Notes: generated from the sequence alone by a model not told the origin. Shown: positions 18,752-27,450, numbered from the stretch's first letter. The stretch: DNA of 64,000 nt from Rhodobacteraceae bacterium UBA6796 (GCA_002452815.1 DKFM01000008.1:225862-289861); one strand, 5' to 3'. Program-made: numbers and translations.

Positions 18752-19669
18752 CTATCCGGTGACCCAGGCGATGACCGCCGGGATGGTAAGAATGCTGGCC
18801 GCCGTCGAAATCAGGATCGCGGCCGAGACCCGTTGCGGCGCCACGCCGTAATGTGCCGCCAGAATGTAGACATTGCCCGCCACGGGCAAGGCCGCCGCGG
18901 CGATCATCACGCCGGCGGCATAGGGCTCGACCCCGAAGACCATAAGCGCGGCAATGCCGACCGCCAGCGGATGCAAAAACAGCTTGGCCGCCGACAGCCA
19001 CAGCGCCGGGCCCAGCCGTTCTGCACTGCGCCCGGCCAGCGAGGCACCGATGGCGAACAGCGCACCGGGCGTGGCCGCGGCGCCAAGCAGCGTGACGAAT
19101 TCCTGCAACGGCGCGGGCATCGGCAGGTGCAGCGCGGCCCAGATCAGACCCGCCCCCATCGAGACGATCATCGGGTTCTTCACCAGTCCCAAGGCCAGCG
19201 GCGCCAGCGCGACCCGGCCATGCCGTGCCGCCGTGATCAGAACGGTGATGAGCGAGGAAAACACGATCATGTCGATCGCCAGCACCATCAGCACCGGCCC
19301 CACCGCCTGCGGCCCCAGCAGCACGACCAGCATCGGCACACCCAGAAATCCGGTGTTGCCGGTCATGCCGGTGTGGGCCTCCATCGCAGCTTCGGCCAGG
19401 GGCAGGCGGCGCATCCGGGCCACCCCGAAGCCCAGCAGCCAGATCAGCCCAGATCCCGCCAGATAGGCCAGCGCGAAACGCAGATCGAACAACTCGCTCA
19501 GTTCCAGCGTGGCGGTGAAGCGAAACAGCATTGCTGAAAGCGCGAAGTAAAAGACGAATTTCGTCAGCCAGGCGGTGGCTTCGGCCGGGAAAAACCGCGT
19601 CCGTCCGGCGAACCAGCCAAGCCCGATCAGGCCAAAAAACGGCAGCGTCTTGAGGAAAATCGCCAGCAT
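18752..19669 (-). CDS. AEC family transporter (auxin efflux carrier-like)
   Basis: This 305-residue membrane protein has about ten hydrophobic segments in the two five-helix halves typical of AEC carriers, including GLIGLGWFAGR near the N-terminus, GNTGFLGVPM and PVAGNVYILA. Bacterial members export or exchange small carboxylates such as malonate or malate. The ATG at 19669 was preferred over a TTG two codons upstream; neither has a good ribosome site. Substrate unknown. Confidence 0.8.
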   Translation of the reverse strand: MLAIFLKTLPFFGLIGLGWFAGRTRFFPAEATAWLTKFVFYFALSAMLFRFTATLELSELFDLRFALAYLAGSGLIWLLGFGVARMRRLPLAEAAMEAHTGMTGNTGFLGVPMLVVLLGPQAVGPVLMVLAIDMIVFSSLITVLITAARHGRVALAPLALGLVKNPMIVSMGAGLIWAALHLPMPAPLQEFVTLLGAAATPGALFAIGASLAGRSAERLGPALWLSAAKLFLHPLAVGIAALMVFGVEPYAAGVMIAAAALPVAGNVYILAAHYGVAPQRVSAAILISTAASILTIPAVIAWVTG

Positions 19670-19734
19670 GCGCAAGCGCTAACATGCCGCGCGGCATCGC
19701 GCCAGAGAGCGGGCGCGCGAAATTGCACGCGTCC

Positions 19735-19766
19735 GCCTCCGGCGGGAGTATTTTGCCAAGAAGAAG
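19735..19766. repeat. Second copy of the dispersed GCCTCCGGCGGGAGTATTT repeat
   Basis: This is a 32-base match to 15863-15895 with two bases changed and one missing. It lies between the AEC gene start and the 3' end of mbfA. Unlike the first copy it lacks a long complementary arm, so it is a repeat unit rather than an obvious terminator. The rest of the 19670-19783 gap holds no gene. Confidence 0.6.
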
Positions 19767-19783
19767 GGCCGGGCGCGCCGCGC

Positions 19784-20761
19784 TCAGCCGCCGCCGATCA
19801 GGGCGCCCGCCGCAAAGACCAGCGCGCCACCCACCACCACCTGCACCACCGCACGCAGGATCGGGGTTTCCATGAACTTGTTCTGAATCCAGGCGATCGC
19901 CCACAGCTCGATAAAGACGACGATCATCGCAATGACCGTGGCGGTCCAGAAATCGGGGATCAGATAGGGCAGCGCGTGGCCAAGCCCGCCCACGGCGGTC
20001 ATCACCCCCGATGCAAGGCCGCGCTTGAGCGGCGAGCCGCGCCCCGAGATGACGCCATCGTCATGCGCCGCTTCGGTGAAGCCCATCGAGATGCCCGCCC
20101 CGGTGGCCGCCGCCAGACCCACCAGAAGGGTGGTGTGGGTGTCTTGCGTGGCGAAGGCGGTGGCGAAGATCGGCGCCAGGGTCGAGACCGAGCCGTCCAT
20201 CAGCCCGGCCAGACCCGGCTGCACCCAGGTCAGGATGAACTGGCGATGCGCCGCGCGGTCCTCTTCGGCCTTGGCGTCCTCGGTCAGGTGGGTCTGGACC
20301 AGTTGTTCGGCCTTTTTCTCATGGCCCATTTCGGCGGCCGCCAGATCGCCCAGCAATTTGCGGGTGTCGGCGTCACTGGTGCGTTGTGCGGCGAGTTTGT
20401 AGAACTTGCCCGCCTCGCGCTCCATCGCTTCGGCCTCGCCGCGGATTGTGTCGAGCGACAGGTTCTCGGCCAGCCACACGGGCTTGCGCGCGTAAAAACC
20501 CGCGACATGTTCGCGCCGGATCAGCGGAATCACCGCGCCGAACCGCGCATGGTGGCGGTCGATCAGCATCTGGCGGTGATGATCCTCTTCCGCCGCCATA
20601 TCCTCGAACACCGCCGCCGAGGCCGGGTAATCGGCGCGCAGCCGTTCGGCATAAAGGCGATAGATCTGTGCATCGTCTTCTTCGGACGAGATTGCCAGCG
20701 CCAGAACCTCTTGTTCGCTCAGCTCCGAAAAGCGGCGGCGGGATGCAAGACCGGGGATCAT
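19784..20761 (-). CDS. mbfA: MbfA: ferritin-like / VIT1-like membrane iron exporter
   Basis: This 325-residue fusion has a rubrerythrin/ferritin-like N-terminal domain (about residues 15-165; helices with EEDDAQIY, EDMAAEEDHHRQM, E-x6-Y and AEMGHEKKAE supplying carboxylate and histidine ligands). A C-terminal CCC1/VIT1-like membrane domain starts near GLMDGSVSTLAP. MbfA of Bradyrhizobium and Agrobacterium exports iron and protects against iron and peroxide stress, and is controlled by the haem-responsive regulator Irr. A good AAAGGAG ribosome site precedes the ATG, and an Irr-box-like sequence overlaps the promoter region. Confidence 0.92.
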   Translation of the reverse strand: MIPGLASRRRFSELSEQEVLALAISSEEDDAQIYRLYAERLRADYPASAAVFEDMAAEEDHHRQMLIDRHHARFGAVIPLIRREHVAGFYARKPVWLAENLSLDTIRGEAEAMEREAGKFYKLAAQRTSDADTRKLLGDLAAAEMGHEKKAEQLVQTHLTEDAKAEEDRAAHRQFILTWVQPGLAGLMDGSVSTLAPIFATAFATQDTHTTLLVGLAAATGAGISMGFTEAAHDDGVISGRGSPLKRGLASGVMTAVGGLGHALPYLIPDFWTATVIAMIVVFIELWAIAWIQNKFMETPILRAVVQVVVGGALVFAAGALIGGG

Positions 20762-20773
20762 CGCAACTCCTTT

Positions 20774-20790
20774 CCTGGAATGATTCTAAA
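20774..20790 (-). promoter_or_regulatory. Candidate Irr-box (ICE) operator of mbfA
   Basis: On the minus strand TTTAGAA-TCA-TTCCAGG matches the Irr/ICE palindrome TTTAGAA-N3-TTCTAAA at 11 of 14 positions, with one half-site perfect. It overlaps the proposed -10 and transcript start of mbfA, as expected for a repressor. Irr control of mbfA is known in rhizobia. Confidence 0.6.
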
Positions 20791-20815
20791 CTATTTGCGG
20801 AATTATCGACCGCAA
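20788..20815 (-). promoter_or_regulatory. Candidate mbfA promoter
   Basis: On the minus strand TTGCGG (20810-20815) is separated by 16 bp from TAGTTT (20788-20793). The interval is also an inverted repeat, TTGCGG-N9-CCGCAA (20795-20815). The -10 overlaps the Irr-like box. Both hexamers are only moderate matches. Confidence 0.4.
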
Positions 20816-20825
20816 CACATATTTT

Positions 20826-20899
20826 TGAACCGATGGGTTCACTTTGCACTTGCAGAAATGAACCGAACTGTTCATTTCACTTATGAACGAAACAGTTCA
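20826..20899. promoter_or_regulatory. Three TGAAC-N6-GTTCA palindromes (candidate operators)
   Basis: Perfect 5-bp inverted repeats TGAAC-N6-GTTCA occur at 20826-20841, 20859-20874 and 20884-20899, starting 33 and 25 bp apart. The first extends to six paired bases (TGAACC/GGTTCA). They fill the gap between the divergent mbfA and small secreted-protein genes; the last ends 16 bp before the latter's ATG. Repetition of one palindrome with different central bases is typical of multiple sites for one dimeric regulator. The regulator is not identifiable here. Confidence 0.6.
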
Positions 20900-20915
20900 C
20901 TTTTGGAGACGACTC

Positions 20916-21074
20916 ATGAAACGCATCGCACTCAGCCTCGTATTTGTCAGCCTGACCGCTGCTTCGGCCATGGCCGGCAGCTTCAGCTTCGATCTTCCAC
21001 GCATCACCTTCCCGGGGCAAGACGGGCAAGTGACGCAGCTGTGCAATCCGCTGATTCAGTCCTGTGACGAATGA
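20916..21074 (+). CDS. Small secreted protein, 52 residues
   Basis: A 52-residue product starts at an ATG with a TTTTGGAG ribosome site. It has a clear signal peptide (MKR start, hydrophobic ALSLVFVSLTA, cleavage after AMA) and a mature part of about 32 residues with two cysteines (QLCNPLIQSCDE) that could form a disulfide. I do not recognise a family. It is preceded by three palindromes and diverges from mbfA. Its last 19 bp overlap the 3' end of trhO on the other strand. Confidence 0.6.
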   Translation: MKRIALSLVFVSLTAASAMAGSFSFDLPRITFPGQDGQVTQLCNPLIQSCDE

Positions 21075-21976
21075 CGCGCACCCAGATGCGCCGCGCCGCG
21101 TTCGGCGGCCAGGCGCATCTGGTGTTCGCGTTCGCGAAACCGGGCGCGGTCGGCCTCGGAATATTCGCCGATGCAGCGCGGGCAGCTGACGCCCTGCTCG
21201 AAATCCGGGCTGCGTTTGTCTTCGGCCGAGACTGGACGGCGGCAGGCATGACAGCTGTCGTAATCGCCCTGCTTCAGCCCGTGCTTCAGGCTGACGCGCG
21301 TGTCGAACACGAAACAGTCGCCCTGCCACAGGCTGTCTTCCTCGGGCACGTCTTCCAGGTATTTCAAGATCCCGCCGCGCAGGTGATAGACATCTTCCAC
21401 GCCTTGGCTAAGCAGGTAATTCGTTGATTTTTCACAGCGGATACCGCCCGTGCAGAACATCGCCACGCGCTTGTTGTGAAACCGCGCGGCGTTCTCTTCC
21501 CACCATTTCGGAAATCCCCGAAAACTGCGGGTGCCCGGGTCGATGGCGCCCTTGAAGGTGCCGATCTCGACCTCGTAATCGTTGCGGGTGTCGATCACCA
21601 CCACGTCGGGCGCCGAGATCAGCGCGTTCCAATCGGCCGGTTCGACGTAATGGCCAACGGCGGCGCGCGGGTCCACGTCGGGCTGGCCCATGGTGACGAT
21701 CTCGCGCTTGAGGCGCACCTTCATCCGGCCGAAGGGCATTTCGGCGGCACCGCTTTCCTTCCAGATCAGATCGGCACAGCCGGGCAGGGCGCGGATATGG
21801 GCCAGCACCGCGTCGATGCCTGCGCGGGGGCCTGCGATCGTGCCGTTGATGCCTTCGCGCGCCAGCAAGAGCGAGCCTTTGACCCCCGCGCCCTCGGTCA
21901 GCGCCAGCAGCGGCGCGCGCAGGGCGGCGGGGTCGTCGAAACGGGTGAAATGATAGAGGGCGGCAACGGTGAACAT
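21056..21976 (-). CDS. trhO: tRNA uridine(34) hydroxylase TrhO (rhodanese-like YceA)
   Basis: This 306-residue protein has the TrhO layout: an N-terminal acylphosphatase-like domain (REGINGTIAG), a central rhodanese domain with active-site loop CTGGIRCEKS, and a C-terminal cysteine-rich segment (CHACRRPV, CPRCIGEYS) likely to bind zinc. TrhO makes 5-hydroxyuridine at wobble position 34 of tRNAs in an oxygen-dependent reaction. A GGAG ribosome site precedes the ATG. Convergent with the small secreted-protein gene. Confidence 0.93.
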   Translation of the reverse strand: MFTVAALYHFTRFDDPAALRAPLLALTEGAGVKGSLLLAREGINGTIAGPRAGIDAVLAHIRALPGCADLIWKESGAAEMPFGRMKVRLKREIVTMGQPDVDPRAAVGHYVEPADWNALISAPDVVVIDTRNDYEVEIGTFKGAIDPGTRSFRGFPKWWEENAARFHNKRVAMFCTGGIRCEKSTNYLLSQGVEDVYHLRGGILKYLEDVPEEDSLWQGDCFVFDTRVSLKHGLKQGDYDSCHACRRPVSAEDKRSPDFEQGVSCPRCIGEYSEADRARFREREHQMRLAAERGAAHLGARHSSQD

Positions 21977-22070
21977 GCGCTTCTCCTACGCCCAAGGGGC
22001 GGTGCCCCGCAAGCGCGATTGACCGCGACGCCTGCGCGCCCTACCCATTGGGGGACCGAAAGGGAGTGCC

Positions 22071-22679
22071 ATGACCGACGTGACCGAAGCGCTGATTGTC
22101 ATTGATGTGCAAAACGATTTCTGCCCCGGCGGTGCGCTGGCGGTGGCGGGCGGGGACGAGATCATCCCGCGGATCAACCGGCTGATGCAGGAATTCCCGG
22201 TGACGGTGCTGACCCAGGACTGGCACCCCGAGGAACATTCGTCCTTTGCCGCGATGCACGAGGGTGCGGCGCCCTTCACCCAGGTTGACATGCCCTATGG
22301 CCCGCAGACCCTGTGGCCGGTGCATTGCGTCTGGGGCACCGAGGGCGCGGCGTTTCACCCGGGCCTGAGCACCGACCCCGCCGATCTGGTGATCCGCAAG
22401 GGGTTCCGCCCGCAGATCGACAGCTATTCCGCGTTCTTCGAAAACGACCATGTCACGCCGACGGGTCTGGCGGGCTATCTGCGTGAACGCGGGATCACCG
22501 ATCTGACCTTTGTCGGGCTGGCGCTGGATTTCTGCGTTGCCTGGTCGGCGATTGACGCCGCCAAGCTGGGCTTCAACGTGCGGGTGCTGGAAGATGCGTG
22601 CCGGGCGATCGACCTGGACGGATCGCTGGAGGCCGCGCGCGCGGCGATGCGCGCGGCTGGCGTGGCACTGGAACAATGA
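22071..22679 (+). CDS. pncA: Nicotinamidase
   Basis: This 202-residue protein is a PncA isochorismatase-fold hydrolase. The catalytic triad is Asp12 (in IVIDVQNDF), Lys110 (VIRKG) and Cys155 (ALDFCVAW), with metal-site residues Asp50, His52 and His56 ([11 protein letters not shown]). It deamidates nicotinamide to nicotinate for NAD salvage. The ATG follows an AAAGGGAG ribosome site, and the gene overlaps pncB by 4 bp, so product and next enzyme are co-expressed. Confidence 0.94.
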   Translation: MTDVTEALIVIDVQNDFCPGGALAVAGGDEIIPRINRLMQEFPVTVLTQDWHPEEHSSFAAMHEGAAPFTQVDMPYGPQTLWPVHCVWGTEGAAFHPGLSTDPADLVIRKGFRPQIDSYSAFFENDHVTPTGLAGYLRERGITDLTFVGLALDFCVAWSAIDAAKLGFNVRVLEDACRAIDLDGSLEAARAAMRAAGVALEQ

Positions 22680-24001
22680 GCTGGAGCCCCGAGATGGTCG
22701 ATATCGCCACCCGCGTCTATAACCACAAATGGCAGATCGACCCGATCGTGCGATCCCTGATCGACACCGATTTCTACAAGCTGCTGATGTGCCAGTCGGT
22801 GTTTCGCAACAAGCCCGACACGCAGGTCACCTTCAGCCTGATCAACCGCTCGAAATCCATCCGCCTGGCCGAGTTGATCGACGAGGCCGAGCTGCGCGAG
22901 CAACTGGATTACGCGCGCGGGCTGCGGCTGACGCGGGGCGAAAGCACCTGGCTGCGCGGCAATACCTTCTACGGCAAGCGGCAGATGTTCCGCCCCGATT
23001 TCATGGCGTGGTTCGAGAATTTCCAGCTGCCGCCCTATCATCTGGAAAAACGTGACGGGCAATACGAGCTGACCTTCGAAGGCAGCTGGCCCGAGGTCAT
23101 GCTGTGGGAAATTCCCGCGCTGGCGATCCTGATGGAGCTGCGCTCGCGCGCGGTGCTCAAATCCATGGGGCGGTTCGAATTGCAGGTGCTGTATGCGCGC
23201 GGGATGACCCGCGTCTGGGAAAAGATCGAGGCGCTGCGTGGCCTGCCCAACCTGAAAATCGCCGATTTCGGCACCCGGCGGCGGCACAGCTTCCTGTGGC
23301 AGGACTGGTGCGTGCAGGCGATGCTGGAAGGTCTGGGCGATGTTGCGAAGGGCGGGGCCTTCACCGGCACCTCGAACTGCCTGATCGCGATGCGGCGCGA
23401 CATCGAGGCGGTGGGCACCAATGCGCACGAACTGCCGATGGTCTATGCCGCGCTGGCCGAGACGGACGCCGAGTTGCGCCAGGCGCCCTATCGCGTGCTG
23501 GCCGATTGGCAGGAGGAGCACGAGGGCAACCTTCGCATCATCCTGCCCGACACCTACGGCACCCGGGGGTTCCTGAAGCATGCCCCCGACTGGCTGGCGG
23601 GCTGGACGGGTATCAGGATCGATTCGGGCGATCCGGTGGCGGGGGCGGAAACCGCGATCGACTGGTGGCGGGCCCGGGGCGAAGATCCGCGCGAAAAACT
23701 GGTGATCTTCTCGGACGGGCTCGACGTGGCGGAAATCCAGCGGCTGCACGCGCGGTTTGCCGGGCGCGTCAAGGTCAGCTTCGGCTGGGGCACGTTGCTG
23801 ACCAATGATTTTCGCGGGCTGGTGCCCGATGACGGGCTGGCGCCGTTCAGTCTGGTGTGCAAGGCGGTGGCGGCGAACGGGCGCCCGACGGTCAAGCTGT
23901 CGGACAACCCGCAAAAGGCGATGGGCCCGGCCGATCAGATCGAACGCTACAAACGGGTGTTCGAGGTCGGCGCGCAGCAGTCTTTCGACGTGCTGGTCTG
24001 A
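22676..24001 (+). CDS. pncB: Nicotinate phosphoribosyltransferase
   Basis: This 441-residue protein carries NAPRTase signatures such as [35 protein letters not shown] and a late [12 protein letters not shown]. It converts nicotinate and PRPP to nicotinate mononucleotide, completing the salvage step begun by PncA. The start in the ATGA overlap with pncA was chosen; another ATG lies six codons later. The stop is 6 bp from the stop of the convergent phosphate transporter. Confidence 0.94.
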   Translation: MSWSPEMVDIATRVYNHKWQIDPIVRSLIDTDFYKLLMCQSVFRNKPDTQVTFSLINRSKSIRLAELIDEAELREQLDYARGLRLTRGESTWLRGNTFYGKRQMFRPDFMAWFENFQLPPYHLEKRDGQYELTFEGSWPEVMLWEIPALAILMELRSRAVLKSMGRFELQVLYARGMTRVWEKIEALRGLPNLKIADFGTRRRHSFLWQDWCVQAMLEGLGDVAKGGAFTGTSNCLIAMRRDIEAVGTNAHELPMVYAALAETDAELRQAPYRVLADWQEEHEGNLRIILPDTYGTRGFLKHAPDWLAGWTGIRIDSGDPVAGAETAIDWWRARGEDPREKLVIFSDGLDVAEIQRLHARFAGRVKVSFGWGTLLTNDFRGLVPDDGLAPFSLVCKAVAANGRPTVKLSDNPQKAMGPADQIERYKRVFEVGAQQSFDVLV

Positions 24002-24007
24002 CGCGGC

Positions 24008-25480
24008 TCAGCCGGTCAGACCGTTCAGCACCACATAGATCAGCGCCGACAGCGCGGCCGAGGCGGGCACGGTGATGACCCAGGCCGCCGCCACCGTCAG
24101 CATATGCGACCGCCGCACCAGCAACCGGCGCGAGCGTTCCTCGGGCGGCACCGGCTTGCCCTTTTGCAGGCCCAGCAGACGCGCGCGCCGCTCGGCGTGC
24201 CATTCGCGGTAGAACCCCACACCAAAGATCGCGCCGACCGCGATATGGGTCGAACTGACCGGCAGGCCCAGCCAGCTGGCGATGATGACGGTGATCGCCG
24301 CCGACAACGCCACACAGAACGCGCGCATCTGGTTGAGCTTGGTGATTTCCGAACCGACCAGCCGGATCAGTTTCGGCCCGAACAGGATCAGACCGACCGA
24401 AATCCCCAGGGCACCCACGACCATCACCCACAGCGGGATGCCCACCTGCGCGGTGACGTCGCCGTCCTCGACCGCATGCACGATGGCGGCCAGCGGTCCG
24501 ACGGCGTTGGCCACGTCATTGGCGCCATGCGCGAAAGACAGCAGCGCGGCCGATACCACCAGCGGCAGCGAGAACAGCTTTTTCAGGGATTTCTTGCGAT
24601 TCTCCAGCCCCTCGGACTGCTTGCGCACCATCGGCATCGCGATGGCCCAGCCCGCAAGCCCCACGGCGCCGCCGATCAGCAGCGCCTCGCCCAGCGAGAC
24701 ATGGACGATCCGTTTCAGGCCCTTGAGCGCAAGATAGGCCGCGAATGCCCCCGCCATGATGCCGATCAGCACCGGCACCCAGCGGCGCGCGGCGCTGATC
24801 TTGTCTTCGGCATAGATCAGCTTGGCCTTGATGAAGGCAAGGAAGGCTGCGGCGATCACCCCGCCGAGTACCGGCGAAATCACCCAGCTGGCCGCGATCG
24901 TGCCAAGCGCGCCCCAGTTGACCGCGCCGAACCCGGCGGCAACGATGCCCGCGCCCACGACGCCGCCGACGATGGAATGGGTGGTCGAGACCGGCGCACC
25001 AAGCGCGGTCGCCAGATTGAGCCACAGCGCCGCCGCCAGCAGCGCGGCCATCATCGCCCAGATGAAATGCGTGGAATCGGCCACCGCATCGGGCGCCAGA
25101 ATCCCGGTCGAGACGGTCTTGACCACATCGCCCCCGGCGACCAGCGCGCCCGCCGTTTCGAACACCGCCGCGATGATCAATGCACCGCCCAGCGTCAGCG
25201 CATTCGCCCCCACCGCCGGACCCATGTTGTTGGCGACGTCGTTGGCCCCGATGTTCAGCGCCATATAGGCGCCGATCGCGGCTGCGGCGATCACGATCAG
25301 ATTGCCCGGCTGCGACCCCATCAGGATGCCCGCGGCCACGCCCACCAGCACGATGAAGGCCAGCGCGATCCCGGGGGCCACCAGCGGGCGCGCGACGAAC
25401 TGCGTCGCTTCCTCCAGGTGCCCGATCCGGCGCAGATCCTTGTCGAGCGTCTTCCACTGATTGACCGGAGGCGTTGCCAT
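24008..25480 (-). CDS. pitA: Inorganic phosphate transporter, Pit family
   Basis: This 490-residue membrane protein has the duplicated Pit signature: GANDVANNMGPAVGANALT in the N-terminal half and GANDVANAVGPLAAI in the C-terminal half, with about ten to eleven membrane segments and a charged central loop. Pit proteins take up metal-phosphate complexes coupled to protons at modest affinity. The ATG at 25480 is preferred to an in-frame GTG two codons upstream. The 73-bp gap to the Nudix gene may hold its promoter. Confidence 0.9.
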   Translation of the reverse strand: MATPPVNQWKTLDKDLRRIGHLEEATQFVARPLVAPGIALAFIVLVGVAAGILMGSQPGNLIVIAAAAIGAYMALNIGANDVANNMGPAVGANALTLGGALIIAAVFETAGALVAGGDVVKTVSTGILAPDAVADSTHFIWAMMAALLAAALWLNLATALGAPVSTTHSIVGGVVGAGIVAAGFGAVNWGALGTIAASWVISPVLGGVIAAAFLAFIKAKLIYAEDKISAARRWVPVLIGIMAGAFAAYLALKGLKRIVHVSLGEALLIGGAVGLAGWAIAMPMVRKQSEGLENRKKSLKKLFSLPLVVSAALLSFAHGANDVANAVGPLAAIVHAVEDGDVTAQVGIPLWVMVVGALGISVGLILFGPKLIRLVGSEITKLNQMRAFCVALSAAITVIIASWLGLPVSSTHIAVGAIFGVGFYREWHAERRARLLGLQKGKPVPPEERSRRLLVRRSHMLTVAAAWVITVPASAALSALIYVVLNGLTG

Positions 25481-25559
25481 TGTCACATTTCCATCGCGAA
25501 ACTGTTACATATCGCGGCGGGCCTAGCGGGTTTGCCCTCACAAAACAACCGGGGAATTG

Positions 25560-26003
25560 TTACAGGGCGCGCAGAATGGCTTTCAGCCCCTCTTCGGCCA
25601 CACGTTCCGCTGCGATCTCGGGGCTGACCCATTCGCGCTCGCGTCGCCCGGCCTCGGGGTAATGTTCCGACAGGCTGTCGGTCTCGACCGCAAAAACCCG
25701 CACCTCGCAGCGCAAGGCCATGCCGCTGTCCTGCATCTTGAGGTAAAAATAGCTGCCCAGCGGGGTGTGGCGGACCTTGCCGCGGATGCCGGCCTCTTCC
25801 CAGGCTTCCTGCAGCGCGGCCCCCGCGAGGCTGCGCCCCTTCATCGGCCAGCCCTTCGGAATGATCCAGCGCCCGGTTCCGAGCGAGGAAATCAGCAGCA
25901 CCTCGGGCTTGCCCTTGTGGCGGCGCAGGCAAATGGCGCCGACCTGCAGATAGTGCGGGCGGCGCCCCAAAAGCCCCGCGATGATCTCGCCAAGCGCGCT
26001 CAT
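25560..26003 (-). CDS. NUDIX hydrolase
   Basis: This 147-residue protein has a Nudix box, GWPMKG-R-SLAGAAL-QEAWEEAGI, between about residues 50 and 75. The catalytic EEAG core is intact, but the upstream Glu of the Gx5E consensus is Arg and the Arg of RE is Gln, a pattern I associate with an alphaproteobacterial DIPP-like subgroup. Substrate (a dinucleotide or diphosphoinositol type molecule) is unknown. The start at 26003 lies in an ATGA overlap with the upstream kinase gene. Confidence 0.85.
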   Translation of the reverse strand: MSALGEIIAGLLGRRPHYLQVGAICLRRHKGKPEVLLISSLGTGRWIIPKGWPMKGRSLAGAALQEAWEEAGIRGKVRHTPLGSYFYLKMQDSGMALRCEVRVFAVETDSLSEHYPEAGRREREWVSPEIAAERVAEEGLKAILRAL

Positions 26004-26965
26004 GCCGCGGCCTCCCACGGTGTGCGTCCGTCCAGCAGATCGCGTGCAAGCCCGGCGGCACGCGCCGCATAGCCGCGCAGGCGCGCATCGCCCGCCGCCA
26101 CCCGCGGCACGATCCAGCCCGCCGAGGCAAACCCCCGTAGCGCCACGAACAGCGGCAGCAGGGCGGCCTGATCGTCAGGCAGCGCGCGCAGGCTGCGATA
26201 GCCCGCCAGAAGATCCGCCGCCTGCCGCCCCATGTCCGGGTCGCCCCAGCTTTGGATCAGCGCCGAGGCCAGATCGTATAGCCGCCATCCCGGCCCGCAA
26301 TCGTCGAAGTCGATCAGCGCCAGACCGTCCGGCGTTGCCATCACATTGCCGCGGATCACATCGGCATGGATCGGCCCGAAATCCCGCGCCTGCGCCAGTT
26401 GCCGCCCGGCCAGATCGCGGGCGGCCAGCAGGTCGGCGCGCTCGTCAGGGTGCAGCGCCGGATTGTCCCAGAACCGGCCCCAGAACGGGCGCTCACCCAG
26501 CAGCGCCCCGGCATCCCAGGGCTTGCGTGCAAAAGGCTGCGGGCAGGCGCCGGCATCGGTGGCGTTGTGCAACCGGGCGATCAACGCGCCCAATTCGCCC
26601 GCGCGCGCCGCCACGGCAGAGCCCGCAAGCGGCTGATCGGCCTGCCCCAGCGGCGCACCGTCCAGCCAGCGCAGGCAGGACACCACGCGCCCGCCCAGGC
26701 CCGCCGTCAGCCGCCCGTTCACCGCCGCAACCGGGGTGGCCACCGGCACACCTGCCGCGGCCAGACGCGCGCACCAGTCCAGCTCTGCCTCGATCGCCGC
26801 GCGCCCCTGATAGCCCGGGCGGTGCAGCCGCAATGCGGCGCGCGTGCCATCGCGCAGGACCGTTTCGAACACCACATTCTCGCTTTGCCAGACCAGCAGC
26901 AGCGGCGCGCCCAGACTGCCCCAATGCGCCAGCGCGCTTTCGGCCTGGGCCAGATCATTCGTCAT
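26000..26965 (-). CDS. Aminoglycoside phosphotransferase-fold kinase
   Basis: This 321-residue protein has the APH/choline-kinase fold. The catalytic loop is HADVIRGNV (H-x-D-x4-N, near residue 200), followed by the metal-binding DFDD, as in SrkA/homoserine-kinase-like proteins. The small molecule or protein phosphorylated is unknown. It overlaps the arfB 3' end by 11 bp and the Nudix start by 4 bp, giving an arfB-kinase-nudix operon. Confidence 0.78.
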   Translation of the reverse strand: MTNDLAQAESALAHWGSLGAPLLLVWQSENVVFETVLRDGTRAALRLHRPGYQGRAAIEAELDWCARLAAAGVPVATPVAAVNGRLTAGLGGRVVSCLRWLDGAPLGQADQPLAGSAVAARAGELGALIARLHNATDAGACPQPFARKPWDAGALLGERPFWGRFWDNPALHPDERADLLAARDLAGRQLAQARDFGPIHADVIRGNVMATPDGLALIDFDDCGPGWRLYDLASALIQSWGDPDMGRQAADLLAGYRSLRALPDDQAALLPLFVALRGFASAGWIVPRVAAGDARLRGYAARAAGLARDLLDGRTPWEAAA

Positions 26966-27380
26966 CGCCGCCCACCTTTCCGCGCAGCGCCTTGACCTCG
27001 CCCCGCACCGTCTTGGCCTTCAGCCGCCGCCGCTGGCTGCCCAGCGTAGGCTTGGTCGCCACCCGCCGTTTCGGCGCGACCAGCGCCTGCGCGATCATCT
27101 CGGCCAGACGTTCGCGCGCCAGCTCGCGGTTGCGCGCCTGGCTGCGGGTTTCCTCGGCCCGGATCACGATGGCCCCGTCCGACGTCCATTTCCGCCCAGC
27201 GATCCGTTTCAGCCGCGCCTTGACGGCGGGCGTCAGATGCGGGCTGCGCTCGGCCTCGAAGCGCAGCTCGACCGCGGTCGAGACCTTGTTGACGTTTTGC
27301 CCGCCCGGCCCCTGGGCCCGGGTGAAGCTCTCGGTCAGCTCCCAATCGGCGATGAAGGTGGTGTCGTTGATCCGCAGCAT
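26955..27380 (-). CDS. arfB: Alternative ribosome-rescue factor ArfB (peptidyl-tRNA hydrolase)
   Basis: This 141-residue protein has the release-factor catalytic motif GPGGQNVNK (Gly26-Gly27-Gln28) and a basic C-terminal tail rich in Lys/Arg (QRRRLKAKTVRGEVKALRGK). The tail in ArfB enters the empty mRNA channel of stalled ribosomes. It hydrolyses peptidyl-tRNA on non-stop complexes. First gene of the arfB-kinase-nudix operon. Confidence 0.93.
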   Translation of the reverse strand: MLRINDTTFIADWELTESFTRAQGPGGQNVNKVSTAVELRFEAERSPHLTPAVKARLKRIAGRKWTSDGAIVIRAEETRSQARNRELARERLAEMIAQALVAPKRRVATKPTLGSQRRRLKAKTVRGEVKALRGKVGGDDE

Positions 27381-27450
27381 GGCGCCAAGCTACCCGGAAT
27401 GCGGGGAAACGAAACCCCCCTTCATCTTGCGATAAATACCTTGCGGGGGT

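Noticed and set aside
25481..25509. Pho-box-like repeats TGTCACA and TGTTACA 22 bp apart before the Pit phosphate gene
   Set aside because: The spacing fits PhoB sites, but the middle repeat is poor and the element abuts the start codon, where a PhoB activator site would not work.
25560..26003. Nudix box with Arg and Gln replacing consensus Glu and Arg
   Set aside because: The same pattern appears to be normal for this GWPxKG subgroup, so I do not treat it as a loss of function.
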